64,000 nt of DNA from Winogradskya consettensis (GTDB lineage: Bacteria > Actinomycetota > Actinomycetes > Mycobacteriales > Micromonosporaceae): NCBI RefSeq assembly GCF_018332715.1, contig NZ_BOQP01000043.1, positions 124,001 through 188,000 of the forward strand, in the 5' to 3' direction. The notes under the pieces are model-generated. The model made no database searches and had not been told where the DNA came from. It saw nothing but the letters and a program-made list of their open reading frames with translations. Of the stretch, positions 1 to 7,695 are shown piece after piece. The position numbers and the translations under genes were made by a program. Position 1 is the first letter of the stretch, and each line of letters opens with the position of its first letter.

Positions 1-778
1 GGACCTCGACGCCGTGGAAGGTCCTGGCCGCTACCGACGGGTCCAGGACCGGGCCGGCCGCCACGTTGAAGGCGCCGCGGACGTCGGAGGTGAGCACCCG
101 GGCGTACGCGTCAGCGAGATCGTCCGCGTGGACCGCCTGCATGCGCAGGCCGGGGTGGGTGGGGATGACGGGGATGCGGCCGTAGCGCAGGAGGCGGGCG
201 GGGAGCAGCGGGCCGGCGAAGTAGCGGGCGAGCTCAGCGCCGACGTCGCGCTGGAAGATCAGCCCCGGGCGCAGGCGGACGACGCGGAGGGTCGGGTGGT
301 CGGATTCGACGCGGTCGAGGAGATTCTCGACGAGGACCTTGTGCCGGCTGTACGACGATCCGGGCACTCCGGTGCGGGGGAAGGCTTCCGTCACGTACGC
401 GTTCTTGGGCCCCGGCGCGTAGACGCCCACCGACGAGGCGAAGACCAGCGTGGGGACCCCGGCGCGCAGGACCCCCTCGACGACCGCGCTGCTGCCGAGC
501 ACGTTGGCCTCGAAGAGACGGCGCTGGTCGTGGCTCGGCTGGATCTGCCACCCGAGGTGCACCACGGCGTCGGCGCCGCGGAAGATCTCGGTGAGCCGGG
601 TCTGTGCGCCCGGTGCGGCTATGTCGCAGGAATGCCATTCAACCGTGTCGTACGGCTGGGACGTCCCCGGTGGCACCCGCCGCACCACACCGGCCAGGTC
701 GATGCCGGGCTCGTTGCGCAGCCGGCGCAGCAGGGCTGTGCCGGCGTTACCGGTCGCTCCGATGATCACCACTCGCAT
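1..778 (-). CDS. NAD-dependent epimerase/dehydratase (extended SDR), C-terminus off the window
   Basis: About 259 residues are visible, and the gene runs off the left edge. It opens with the Rossmann dinucleotide-binding motif GATGNAG (residues 8-14). Further in come a VVHLGWQ segment, a SSVGVY segment around the catalytic Ser, and YSRHK, the Tyr-x-x-x-Lys pair of extended short-chain dehydrogenases. This fits a sugar-nucleotide epimerase/dehydratase or an atypical reductase; the substrate cannot be read from the sequence. The ATG at 776-778 is the natural start because it directly precedes the glycine motif. It is divergent from the molybdenum hydroxylase operon 59 bp away. Confidence 0.8.
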   Translation of the reverse strand, partial: MRVVIIGATGNAGTALLRRLRNEPGIDLAGVVRRVPPGTSQPYDTVEWHSCDIAAPGAQTRLTEIFRGADAVVHLGWQIQPSHDQRRLFEANVLGSSAVVEGVLRAGVPTLVFASSVGVYAPGPKNAYVTEAFPRTGVPGSSYSRHKVLVENLLDRVESDHPTLRVVRLRPGLIFQRDVGAELARYFAGPLLPARLLRYGRIPVIPTHPGLRMQAVHADDLADAYARVLTSDVRGAFNVAAGPVLDPSVAARTFHGVEV

Positions 779-837
779 GCTCACGCGTTACCCCCGGGTT
801 CGGGATTGAACCCTTCGGGAGGGGGTACGAATCGGGC

Positions 838-1308
838 ATGAACCTGGTCGTCAACGGGGTCGGGCAGGCGCTCGACATCGATCCGCGGACCACGCTGCTG
901 GACGCGCTCCGCGAGCATCTGCATCTGACCGGCGCCAAGAAGGGCTGCGATCACGGCCAGTGCGGCGCCTGCACGGTGCTGCTGGACGGGCGCCGCGTGA
1001 ACAGCTGCCTGGTGCTGGCGATCAGTCAGCAGGACGCGGAGGTCACCACCGTCGAGGGGCTCGCCGAGGGCGGGCAGCCGCACCCGGTGCAGCGGGCGTT
1101 CCTGGAGCACGACGGATACCAGTGCGGCTACTGCACACCGGGTCAGATCTGTTCCGCGGTCGGGATGCTCGACGAGCTGAAGCAGGGCTGGCCGAGCGCG
1201 GTCGCGGACGACGACCTGGAGGCCCAGATCCGGGAGCGGATGAGCGGGAACCTGTGCCGGTGCGGGGCGTACGCCAATATCGTTCCGGCAATCGTGGACG
1301 CGCGATGA
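838..1308 (+). CDS. Molybdenum hydroxylase, [2Fe-2S] subunit (PaoA/XdhC-like)
   Basis: This is the iron-sulfur subunit of a xanthine dehydrogenase/aldehyde oxidoreductase-family enzyme, 156 residues, the usual length. The N-terminal plant-type ferredoxin domain has Cys37, Cys42, Cys45 and Cys57. The C-terminal helical domain has QCGYC (Cys96, Cys99) and NLCRC (Cys140, Cys142). Together they bind two [2Fe-2S] clusters that pass electrons from the Mo site to FAD. There is no twin-arginine leader, unlike E. coli PaoA, so a cytoplasmic enzyme is likely. It is first of three genes; the stop overlaps the next start (ATGA). Confidence 0.93.
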   Translation: MNLVVNGVGQALDIDPRTTLLDALREHLHLTGAKKGCDHGQCGACTVLLDGRRVNSCLVLAISQQDAEVTTVEGLAEGGQPHPVQRAFLEHDGYQCGYCTPGQICSAVGMLDELKQGWPSAVADDDLEAQIRERMSGNLCRCGAYANIVPAIVDAR

Positions 1309-2282
1309 AGACCTTCGAGTACACCGCCGTCACGGATGTCCGGTCCGCGGTCGGCGCGTTCCCCGAGGGCGCCGCGTTCCTGGCCGGGGGCACGAACCTC
1401 GTCGACCTGATGAAGCTCGGCGTCGCCACCCCGGACGTGCTGGTCGACATCAACAAGCTGCCGCTGCACGAGATCGAGGAGCTGCCCGGTGGCGGGCTGC
1501 GGATCGGGGCCGGGGTGCGCAACAGCGACCTGGCCGCCCATCCGCGGGTGCGCAGCGACTTCCCTGTGCTGAGCGAGGCTCTGCTCAACGGCGCTTCCGG
1601 GCAGCTGCGCAACATGGCCACCACCGGCGGGAATCTCCTGCAGCGCACCCGGTGCCGCTACTTCACCGACATGACGAAGCCGTGCAACAAGCACGAGCCC
1701 GGGTCGGGGTGCCCGGCGCGCGAGGGTGATCACCGCAATCTGGCGATCCTCGGCGCCTCTGAGCATTGTGTCGCCACGCATCCTTCGGACATGGCCGTCG
1801 CGCTCGCCGCCCTGGACGCCGTCGTGCTCATCACCGGGCCGGACGGGGATCGGGAGGTGCCGGTGACCGAGCTGCACAGGCTGCCCGGGGACGCCCCTCA
1901 GCTCGACTCGGTGCTGCGGCACGGGGAGCTCATCACCGCCGTCGAGGTGCCGGCGTTGGCGTTCGCGCGCGTTTCCGCGTACCGGAAGGCTCGGGATCGT
2001 GCTTCTTATGCCTTTGCCGTTGGTTCGGTGGCGGCGGCGCTGGATGTCGAGGACGGCGTGGTGCGCGACGTACGGCTGGCCTTCGGGGCGGTGGCCGCCA
2101 AACCCTGGCGGGCCTACCGAGCCGAGGAAGCATTGCGCAACGGTAGGGCAACCAGGGAATCCTTCCTGGCTGCGGCCGATGCTGAGCTGACGGAGGCGGA
2201 ACCGTTGCGGGACAACGCGTACAAGGTGACGCTGATCCGCAATCTGGTGGCTTCGACGCTGGAACGGCTGGTGACGGCATGA
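1305..2282 (+). CDS. Molybdenum hydroxylase, FAD-binding subunit with PaoB-type Cys insertion
   Basis: This 325-residue FAD-binding subunit (CO dehydrogenase medium-chain family) has the nucleotide-binding segment AFLAGGTNLVDLMK near residues 24-37 and the second FAD motif ATTGGNLLQRTRC around 105-117. After it comes an insertion with Cys117, Cys127, Cys136 and Cys155 in a context (PCNKHEPGSGC) like E. coli PaoB, which carries an extra [4Fe-4S] cluster. That points to the PaoABC subgroup of aldehyde oxidoreductases rather than classical xanthine dehydrogenase. It is translationally coupled on both sides: ATG at 1305 overlaps the previous stop, and its own stop overlaps the next ATG. Confidence 0.9.
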   Translation: MKTFEYTAVTDVRSAVGAFPEGAAFLAGGTNLVDLMKLGVATPDVLVDINKLPLHEIEELPGGGLRIGAGVRNSDLAAHPRVRSDFPVLSEALLNGASGQLRNMATTGGNLLQRTRCRYFTDMTKPCNKHEPGSGCPAREGDHRNLAILGASEHCVATHPSDMAVALAALDAVVLITGPDGDREVPVTELHRLPGDAPQLDSVLRHGELITAVEVPALAFARVSAYRKARDRASYAFAVGSVAAALDVEDGVVRDVRLAFGAVAAKPWRAYRAEEALRNGRATRESFLAAADAELTEAEPLRDNAYKVTLIRNLVASTLERLVTA

Positions 2283-4333
2283 CGAGCACGGCGCACCGGG
2301 CTGTCGGGCAGCCGATCGGGCGGATCGAGGGGCCCGCGAAGGTCTCCGGCGAAGCGACCTACGCGGCGGAATATCCGGTCAAAGATGTCGTGTACGCGTG
2401 GGTCGTCCAGTCGCCCGTCGCCCGTGGCACCTTGAAGAGCGTGGGAACGGCCGACGGCACGCTGGCAGTCCTGTGGCACGGCAACGCGCCCGCGATCGAG
2501 AAGGTGGACGACCCCGAGCTCGCCGTGCTGCAGTCCGACCGGATCGGCTATCGCGGGCAGGCGATCGCGCTGGTGGTGGCCACGACGCTCGAAGCCGCGC
2601 GTCGCGCCGCCCAGGTGATCAGCCTGGAGATCGACGAGGAACCGCACGACGCGCTCCTCACCGCGGACCACCCGGGGCGCTACACCCCCGAGACGGTCAA
2701 CCCGGCCTTTCCTCCGGTGAGCCGCAAGGGTGACTTCGACGCCGCGTACGCTGCCGCGCCGGTCACCGTGGACGTGCGCTACGAGACGCCGGCGTTGCAC
2801 AACAACCCGATGGAGCCGCACGCGACGATCGCGCTGTGGGAGGGCGACGACCTCGTCCTGTACGACTCGAACCAGCACCCGCCTGGCGTCGCCGCCACGC
2901 TCGGGGAGGTCTTCGGGTTGCCGGCGGAACGCGTACACGTGATCGCGGAGCATGTCGGCGGTGGTTTCGGGTCCAAGGGCACGGCCCGGCCCAACGCCGT
3001 GCTGGCCGCGATGGCCGCGAAGGTGGTCGGCCGCCCGGTCAAGCTGGCCCTGCCGCGGCAGGCGATGTTCAGCATGGTCGGCTATCGCACCCCAACGTTG
3101 CAGCGCATCCGGCTCGGCGCCGAACGGGACGGCACGCTGACGGCGATCGGGCACGAGGCGGTGGAGCAGTCCTCCCGGATCTTCGAGTTCGCGGAGCAGA
3201 CCACGGTGGTCACCCGGCACATGTATGCGGCGGCCAACCGTTACACCGGACATGAGCTCGTACGCCTCGACATGCCGACCCCGCGCTGGATGCGCGCGCC
3301 GGGAGAGGCCCCGGGCATGGTCGGCCTGGAATGCGCGATGGACGAGCTGGCCGAGCAGCTGGGCCTCGACCCGATCGAGCTGCGTATCCGCAACGAGCCC
3401 GCGGCTGAGCCGGAGAGCGGTGTGCCGTTCAGCAGCCGGCACTATGTCGCCTGCCTGCGCGAGGGGGCCGAGCGGTTCGGCTGGGCGGGGCGTGAGCACA
3501 AGCCGCGCCTGCGCCGCGAGGGCAACTGGCTGATCGGCACCGGGATGGCGGGAGCGACCTACCCGGCGATGGTCCAGCCGTCGGTCGCCCGCGTGCGGAT
3601 CACCCCGGACGGCTCGGCCGAGGTGGCCATCGGCGCTTCCGACATAGGTACGGGCGCCCGCACGATCCTCACCCAGATCGCCGCCGACGAGCTGGACCTC
3701 CCCGTGGAACGCGTCCGGGTCCGCCTCGGTGACAGCACCCTGCCGAAGGCGTCGGTCGCCGGCGGTTCGTCGGGCAGCGCATCGTGGGGCTGGGCGGTCA
3801 CCGGCGCGTGCCGGGAGCTGCGCAGGTCCGGCAAGGACGAGGCGGTCTTCGACAGCACCGACCTGGTGAAGAAGCAGGAGACGGACGGGAAGCACGCGTA
3901 CGGCGCCCACTTCGCCGAGGTCCGGGTCGACGCCGACACGGGTGAGGTCCGGGTGACGCGGCTGTTCGGCATGTACGCCGCCGGCCGCATCCTGAACCCG
4001 CGCACCGCCCGCAGCCAGTTCATCGGCGCCATGACGATGGGCATGGGCATGGCGTTGCACGAGGAGGGCGTCCTCGACCCGGCGACCGGCGACTGGGTCA
4101 ACCACGACCTGGCCGAATATCACATCCCGGTGCACGCCGACATCGAATCCGTCGAGGCGGCGTGGCTCGACGAGCGGGACGACGACCTCAACCCGATGGG
4201 GAGCAAGGGCATCGGTGAGATCGGGATCGTGGGTTCCCCGGCGGCCATTGTCAACGCGGTCTGGCACGCGACCGGGATCCGCGTTCGCGACCTGCCCGTA
4301 CGCCTGGACAAACTACTCACTGCCGGGCTCTGA
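2279..4333 (+). CDS. Molybdenum hydroxylase, Mo-cofactor-binding catalytic subunit (PaoC-like)
   Basis: The catalytic subunit is 684 residues and oxidises an aldehyde or aromatic heterocycle at a molybdenum-cytosine or -pterin cofactor. Family marks are the N-terminal GRIEGPAKVSGEATY, the Mo-cofactor loop GGGFGSKG, and the C-terminal KGIGE with catalytic Glu647. It is somewhat shorter than E. coli PaoC (732 residues). The stretch between ACRELRR and HAYGAHFAEV looks condensed, so a deletion there is possible, although the frame is intact. It is last of the three-gene operon and is followed by a strong hairpin. No XdhC/PaoD-type maturation gene is present in the window. Confidence 0.92.
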   Translation: MTSTAHRAVGQPIGRIEGPAKVSGEATYAAEYPVKDVVYAWVVQSPVARGTLKSVGTADGTLAVLWHGNAPAIEKVDDPELAVLQSDRIGYRGQAIALVVATTLEAARRAAQVISLEIDEEPHDALLTADHPGRYTPETVNPAFPPVSRKGDFDAAYAAAPVTVDVRYETPALHNNPMEPHATIALWEGDDLVLYDSNQHPPGVAATLGEVFGLPAERVHVIAEHVGGGFGSKGTARPNAVLAAMAAKVVGRPVKLALPRQAMFSMVGYRTPTLQRIRLGAERDGTLTAIGHEAVEQSSRIFEFAEQTTVVTRHMYAAANRYTGHELVRLDMPTPRWMRAPGEAPGMVGLECAMDELAEQLGLDPIELRIRNEPAAEPESGVPFSSRHYVACLREGAERFGWAGREHKPRLRREGNWLIGTGMAGATYPAMVQPSVARVRITPDGSAEVAIGASDIGTGARTILTQIAADELDLPVERVRVRLGDSTLPKASVAGGSSGSASWGWAVTGACRELRRSGKDEAVFDSTDLVKKQETDGKHAYGAHFAEVRVDADTGEVRVTRLFGMYAAGRILNPRTARSQFIGAMTMGMGMALHEEGVLDPATGDWVNHDLAEYHIPVHADIESVEAAWLDERDDDLNPMGSKGIGEIGIVGSPAAIVNAVWHATGIRVRDLPVRLDKLLTAGL

Positions 4334-4340
4334 AAGCGTT

Positions 4341-4370
4341 TTCGGCGCCGCCCGGCCGAGCGGCGCCGAA
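4341..4370. terminator. Bidirectional hairpin between the Mo-hydroxylase operon and lsr2
   Basis: An 11-bp perfect stem (TTCGGCGCCGC / GCGGCGCCGAA) with an 8-nt loop lies in the 51-bp gap between convergent genes. AT-rich flanks (AAAGCGTT before, TTACT after) suit a terminator in both directions. Confidence 0.75.
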
Positions 4371-4384
4371 TTACTGCCGGAAAA

Positions 4385-4732
4385 TCAGCGCTTGCTGTGG
4401 TACGCCTCGACGATCGAGCTCGGGATGCGGCCGCGCTCGGAGACCTCGTAACCGTTCTTGCCGGCCCACTCACGAATGGCCTGATTCTGGTCACGGGTGG
4501 CCCGGCCCGTGCTCACCGGGGCACCACGACGGGCCGCCCGGGCCTCGACGGTGCTGCGGCCGACACGGGTCGCCACCGACAGGTACGGGTCCAGGGCCTT
4601 GCGCAGTTTGCCGGAGTTCTTCTCCGACAGGTCGATCGTGTAGTTCACCCCGTCCAGTCCGAACTCGACTGTGCGGTCGGCCTCGCCGCCGTCGAGGTCG
4701 TCGGTGAGAAGGGTGATTACCTGCTTGGCCAT
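4385..4732 (-). CDS. lsr2: Lsr2 nucleoid-associated protein / xenogeneic silencer
   Basis: Lsr2 is the actinobacterial H-NS analogue: it bridges DNA and silences AT-rich, often foreign genes. The protein is 115 residues, the normal length. The N-terminal oligomerisation region starts MAKQVITLLTDDLDG and contains VEFGLDG. The C-terminal DNA-binding domain has IREWAGKNGYEVSERGRI, whose Arg-Gly-Arg inserts into the AT minor groove. The start is supported by AGGAG 11 bp upstream and by the promoter at 4786-4814. It is transcribed alone. Confidence 0.97.
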   Translation of the reverse strand: MAKQVITLLTDDLDGGEADRTVEFGLDGVNYTIDLSEKNSGKLRKALDPYLSVATRVGRSTVEARAARRGAPVSTGRATRDQNQAIREWAGKNGYEVSERGRIPSSIVEAYHSKR

Positions 4733-4785
4733 GATGAGGTCGCTCCTATGGCGGTGCCATTGTCGTCGGATATTTCAGTGCTTTC

Positions 4786-4814
4786 ATACTGTACGTGTAC
4801 CGCGGTCGTTGCAA
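4786..4814 (-). promoter_or_regulatory. Putative sigma-70-type promoter of lsr2
   Basis: Read on the minus strand, a TTGCAA -35 box (4809-4814) and a CAGTAT -10 box (4786-4791) are separated by exactly 17 bp. The start codon lies about 54 bp downstream of the -10 box. The region up to 4954 is otherwise empty and richer in A+T than its surroundings. Confidence 0.5.
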
Positions 4815-4954
4815 ATTGTCGGGCGCGCATGTCGCGTTTCGATCCATGGTATTAGCCGCAGGCCGCGCTGCCCGGCAAAATGGGTTCGCGGCCGGGACAA
4901 TGCCCGGAAACGTACCCGCAACACAACGGGTCCTTATCAATGTGTTCTTGAGCA

Positions 4955-6586
4955 CTACCTCGACTGGCCATGCAGTGCTCCGGGTGCATGGGCGGGAACG
5001 GCGGGTGACCGTGGGGCCACGGGTGCGAGCCTTTCGTAATCGGCGCCGAGCGCCGGACGCGGATCGGCATCGCCCCTGTTGGGCCATAGGGACATCGCCC
5101 GTTCGGCGAGCGCGGTGATCGTCAGCGCCGGATTGACACCGAGATTCGCCGGGATCACCGAGCCGTCCGCGACATGCAGCCCCGGATACCCGAAAACGCG
5201 TTGATAGGCGTCGACCACGCCGGTTGCCGGGCTGTCCCCGACGGTCGCGCCGCCGAGAATGTGCGCGGTCATCGGAATGTCGAACACGTCCCCGATGGAG
5301 CCGCCCGGATGCCCGCCGATCCGGTTCGCCATCCGGCGTACGGCGTCGTGGCCGACCGGGATCCAGGTCGGATTGGCGGGGCCGTGTCCGGGGCCGGTGG
5401 TGAGGCGTCCACTGCGCTTTCTGCGTACGGTAAGAGAATTGTCCCGGGTCTGCATGACCAGCGCGATGATCGTGCGATCGCTCCAGCGCCGGTTCGACAG
5501 CGACCGGGCCAGCAGCCCGGGATGGCGCAGCGCCTGAGCGAGAAAGCGCAGCGGTCGCGGCAACCGGCCGCCGCCGTCGACCAGGAGCGTGGTCAGCAGG
5601 CCCATCGCGTTACTGCCCGGCCCGTAACGCACCGGCTCGATGTGGGTGTCGGCGTCAGGATGGAACGACGACGTGATCGCGACGCCGCGGGAGAACGGTT
5701 CCCCGGGAACCCCTTTGGTCTGCGCGCCGAGCAGAGCCTCCGAATTGGTCCGGGTCAGCGCCCCGAGCCGATCGGAAAGCGCCGGCAGAGTCCCTTTCAT
5801 GGCGTGCAGCAATCGTTGCGTGCCGAGCGCCCCGGCCGACAGCACCACCTGCTCGGCGGTGAAAACCCGGCGTGGTGTCTCCACCCGCCAGCCGCCGTGC
5901 ACCGGCCGCAGCCCGGTCACCTCGGTGTCGGGATGCACGACCGCGCCGTTCTTCTCCGCGAGGTACAGATAGTTGAGGTCGAGGCGGTTCTTGGCGCCGA
6001 CCCGGCACCCGATCATGCAGTTGCCGCACTCGGTGCACCCCGTCCGTTCCGGCCCGGCACCCCCGAAATACGGATCGGGCACGGTCCTGCCGGGCTCACC
6101 GAAGAAAACTCCCACCGGGGTACGCCGGAACGTGCCGCCCACGCCCATCTCGTCCGCGACCGCCTTGATGACCCGGTCCGACGGCGTCATGGTCGGCTGG
6201 ACGGTGACCCCGAGCATCCGCGAGGCCTGGTCGTAGTGCGGCGCCAATTCGGCGCCCCAGTCGGTGATCCCGGCCCAGCGCTCGTCGGCGAAGAATGCGG
6301 CGGGCGGCCGGTACAGCGTGTTCGCGTAGACCAGCGACCCGCCGCCGACCCCCGCGGCCGAGAGCACAACGACATCCTTGAGTAGGGTGATCCGCTGAAT
6401 GCCGCGCAGCCCCAACGCGGGTGCCCACAGGAATCCGCGCAGATCCCACGAGGTCTTCGGCAGGCTCGCCGCATCCCAGCGCCGGCCCGCCTCGAGCACG
6501 CCGACCCGGTAACCCTTCTCGGTCAGCCGCAGCGCGGTCACACTCCCACCGAACCCGCTGCCCACGACCACCACGTCGTAGTCCAT
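4955..6586 (-). CDS. GMC-family FAD oxidoreductase with ferredoxin-like Cys motif (ChoD-like)
   Basis: This 543-residue flavoprotein is probably a sterol- or alcohol-type oxidoreductase. The ADP-binding motif VVGSGFGGSV starts at residue 8, and the GMC signature AAGVGGGSLVYAN lies near 77-89. Residues 184-194 contain C-x2-C-x2-C-x3-C (CTECGNCMIGC), a [4Fe-4S] ferredoxin signature found in the mycobacterial ChoD branch of GMC enzymes. Near the C-terminus, MTAHILGGA and NPALTITALAERA supply the catalytic His and the second FAD motif. It lies 21 bp downstream of the GIY-YIG gene on the same strand. The substrate is unknown; a role in steroid metabolism is only a family inference. Confidence 0.85.
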   Translation of the reverse strand: MDYDVVVVGSGFGGSVTALRLTEKGYRVGVLEAGRRWDAASLPKTSWDLRGFLWAPALGLRGIQRITLLKDVVVLSAAGVGGGSLVYANTLYRPPAAFFADERWAGITDWGAELAPHYDQASRMLGVTVQPTMTPSDRVIKAVADEMGVGGTFRRTPVGVFFGEPGRTVPDPYFGGAGPERTGCTECGNCMIGCRVGAKNRLDLNYLYLAEKNGAVVHPDTEVTGLRPVHGGWRVETPRRVFTAEQVVLSAGALGTQRLLHAMKGTLPALSDRLGALTRTNSEALLGAQTKGVPGEPFSRGVAITSSFHPDADTHIEPVRYGPGSNAMGLLTTLLVDGGGRLPRPLRFLAQALRHPGLLARSLSNRRWSDRTIIALVMQTRDNSLTVRRKRSGRLTTGPGHGPANPTWIPVGHDAVRRMANRIGGHPGGSIGDVFDIPMTAHILGGATVGDSPATGVVDAYQRVFGYPGLHVADGSVIPANLGVNPALTITALAERAMSLWPNRGDADPRPALGADYERLAPVAPRSPAVPAHAPGALHGQSR

Positions 6587-6607
6587 CCCTGCAACCTAAA
6601 CGACCGC

Positions 6608-7606
6608 TCAGGCAACGGCCAGATCGGCGAGGTCGAAACAGTGACTGCGCCAGTGCATGGTTGGGCCCTTACGCATCAGATCCAGGTTCAGCTTCCGGGC
6701 CGCGGCGAGCACACCCCGGCTGCCGAGCAGGCGCGCAGCCGACCGGGCACCGAAGGCGGTGAGCGTGGCGACCTGCGGCCGCGTCGCGTAGTCCGCCTCG
6801 CCGGCGTCGACTCCCGGCAGGCGTGCCATCAACTGTTCCAGGCTGCCCCACTTCTCCAGCAGGGTCCCCAGATCCACGTTGAGGCAGAGCTCCGGCCGCT
6901 CCGGCTCGCCCTTCGGCGCGTAGAGGAAAAGCGTCTCGAGCGAGTTGACGGAAAGGGTGAAGAGCCGCGGGTACGACGCCGCGTTCGTCGACGGCATCGC
7001 ACTGAGCGACCAGTACGCCAACTCCGTCCGCACCGGGAAAGGCACCGCGCCGTTGACGTAGCGCCGCAGCGTCTCCTGATAAGCCGCGAACCGTGGATCG
7101 GCGCTCAGCCGCCGGAATCTCTCCGCGAACCGCTCCCGCTGCTCGGACTGCTCCACCCGCCGGTCAGCGGTCCGCACCCCGCCCCGCGGCGCCGCGAGAA
7201 ACAGCCGCTGCTCAGCCGGGCTCACCAGCAGCTCGAAATCACCGGCATCCAGCCGCCCACCCGCATGCACGACGTTCCGCAACACCACCCCGAGCGACTC
7301 CAGGCGCCTGACGGCCTCCCGCTGCACACCGTCGAGCTCGTCAGCCGCCACCCGCCGGAAAGCCAGCGACGCCAGCTCATCCCCGAACCGCAGCCGCAGC
7401 GCCCGGAACCGCGCGGCGACATCCAGCGCCTGTCCTACGTACCGGTCCCCGTTGCGGAACCCGGCCACATAGATCCCGCATCGCCCCTTCGACCTCGGCA
7501 CCAGATGCGCGATCGAATGCAACCCGGAAACATCCCACAGCTCAAAGCCGTGCGGCCTGGCCCCGGCCACCCGATCCGGCAAGCTCACAAGCGTCTGCGA
7601 CGACAT
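6608..7606 (-). CDS. GIY-YIG-domain protein of unknown function
   Basis: Residues 42-112 show the pattern of a GIY-YIG nuclease: GIY at 44-46, YVGQ at 56-59 (YVG for YIG), an Arg at 66/68, a Glu in the VQREAVRRLES helix (residue 97) and Asn111 after VVLR. All catalytic classes are therefore present. The remaining 220 residues are not recognised; they hold a helical region and a conserved-looking FTLSVNSLETLFLYAP segment. The 332-residue protein is far longer than the domain alone. It may be co-transcribed with the CHAT gene upstream (78-bp gap containing a hairpin) and with the GMC oxidoreductase downstream. The substrate could be DNA, for example in defence or repair, but this is inference. 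Confidence 0.7.
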   Translation of the reverse strand: MSSQTLVSLPDRVAGARPHGFELWDVSGLHSIAHLVPRSKGRCGIYVAGFRNGDRYVGQALDVAARFRALRLRFGDELASLAFRRVAADELDGVQREAVRRLESLGVVLRNVVHAGGRLDAGDFELLVSPAEQRLFLAAPRGGVRTADRRVEQSEQRERFAERFRRLSADPRFAAYQETLRRYVNGAVPFPVRTELAYWSLSAMPSTNAASYPRLFTLSVNSLETLFLYAPKGEPERPELCLNVDLGTLLEKWGSLEQLMARLPGVDAGEADYATRPQVATLTAFGARSAARLLGSRGVLAAARKLNLDLMRKGPTMHWRSHCFDLADLAVA

Positions 7607-7660
7607 ACCGCATGTATCGGCATCCCCCGCCCCCGCTCAAGAAATCCACCGCATCGTCAC

Positions 7661-7695
7661 CCGGCCGCTCCAGCACAACTCCACTCAGCGGCCGG
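7661..7695. terminator. Hairpin at the 3' end of the CHAT gene
   Basis: A 9-bp inverted repeat (CCGGCCGCT / AGCGGCCGG) with a 17-nt loop spans the CHAT stop codon. It could terminate or attenuate transcription into the GIY-YIG gene. There is no U-tract. Confidence 0.4.

Noticed and set aside
2114-4267. A 717-codon minus-strand frame opposite the Mo-subunit gene
   Set aside because: The Arg/Gly/Val/His-rich translation without motifs is a mirror of the PaoC-like gene, which has clear catalytic motifs.
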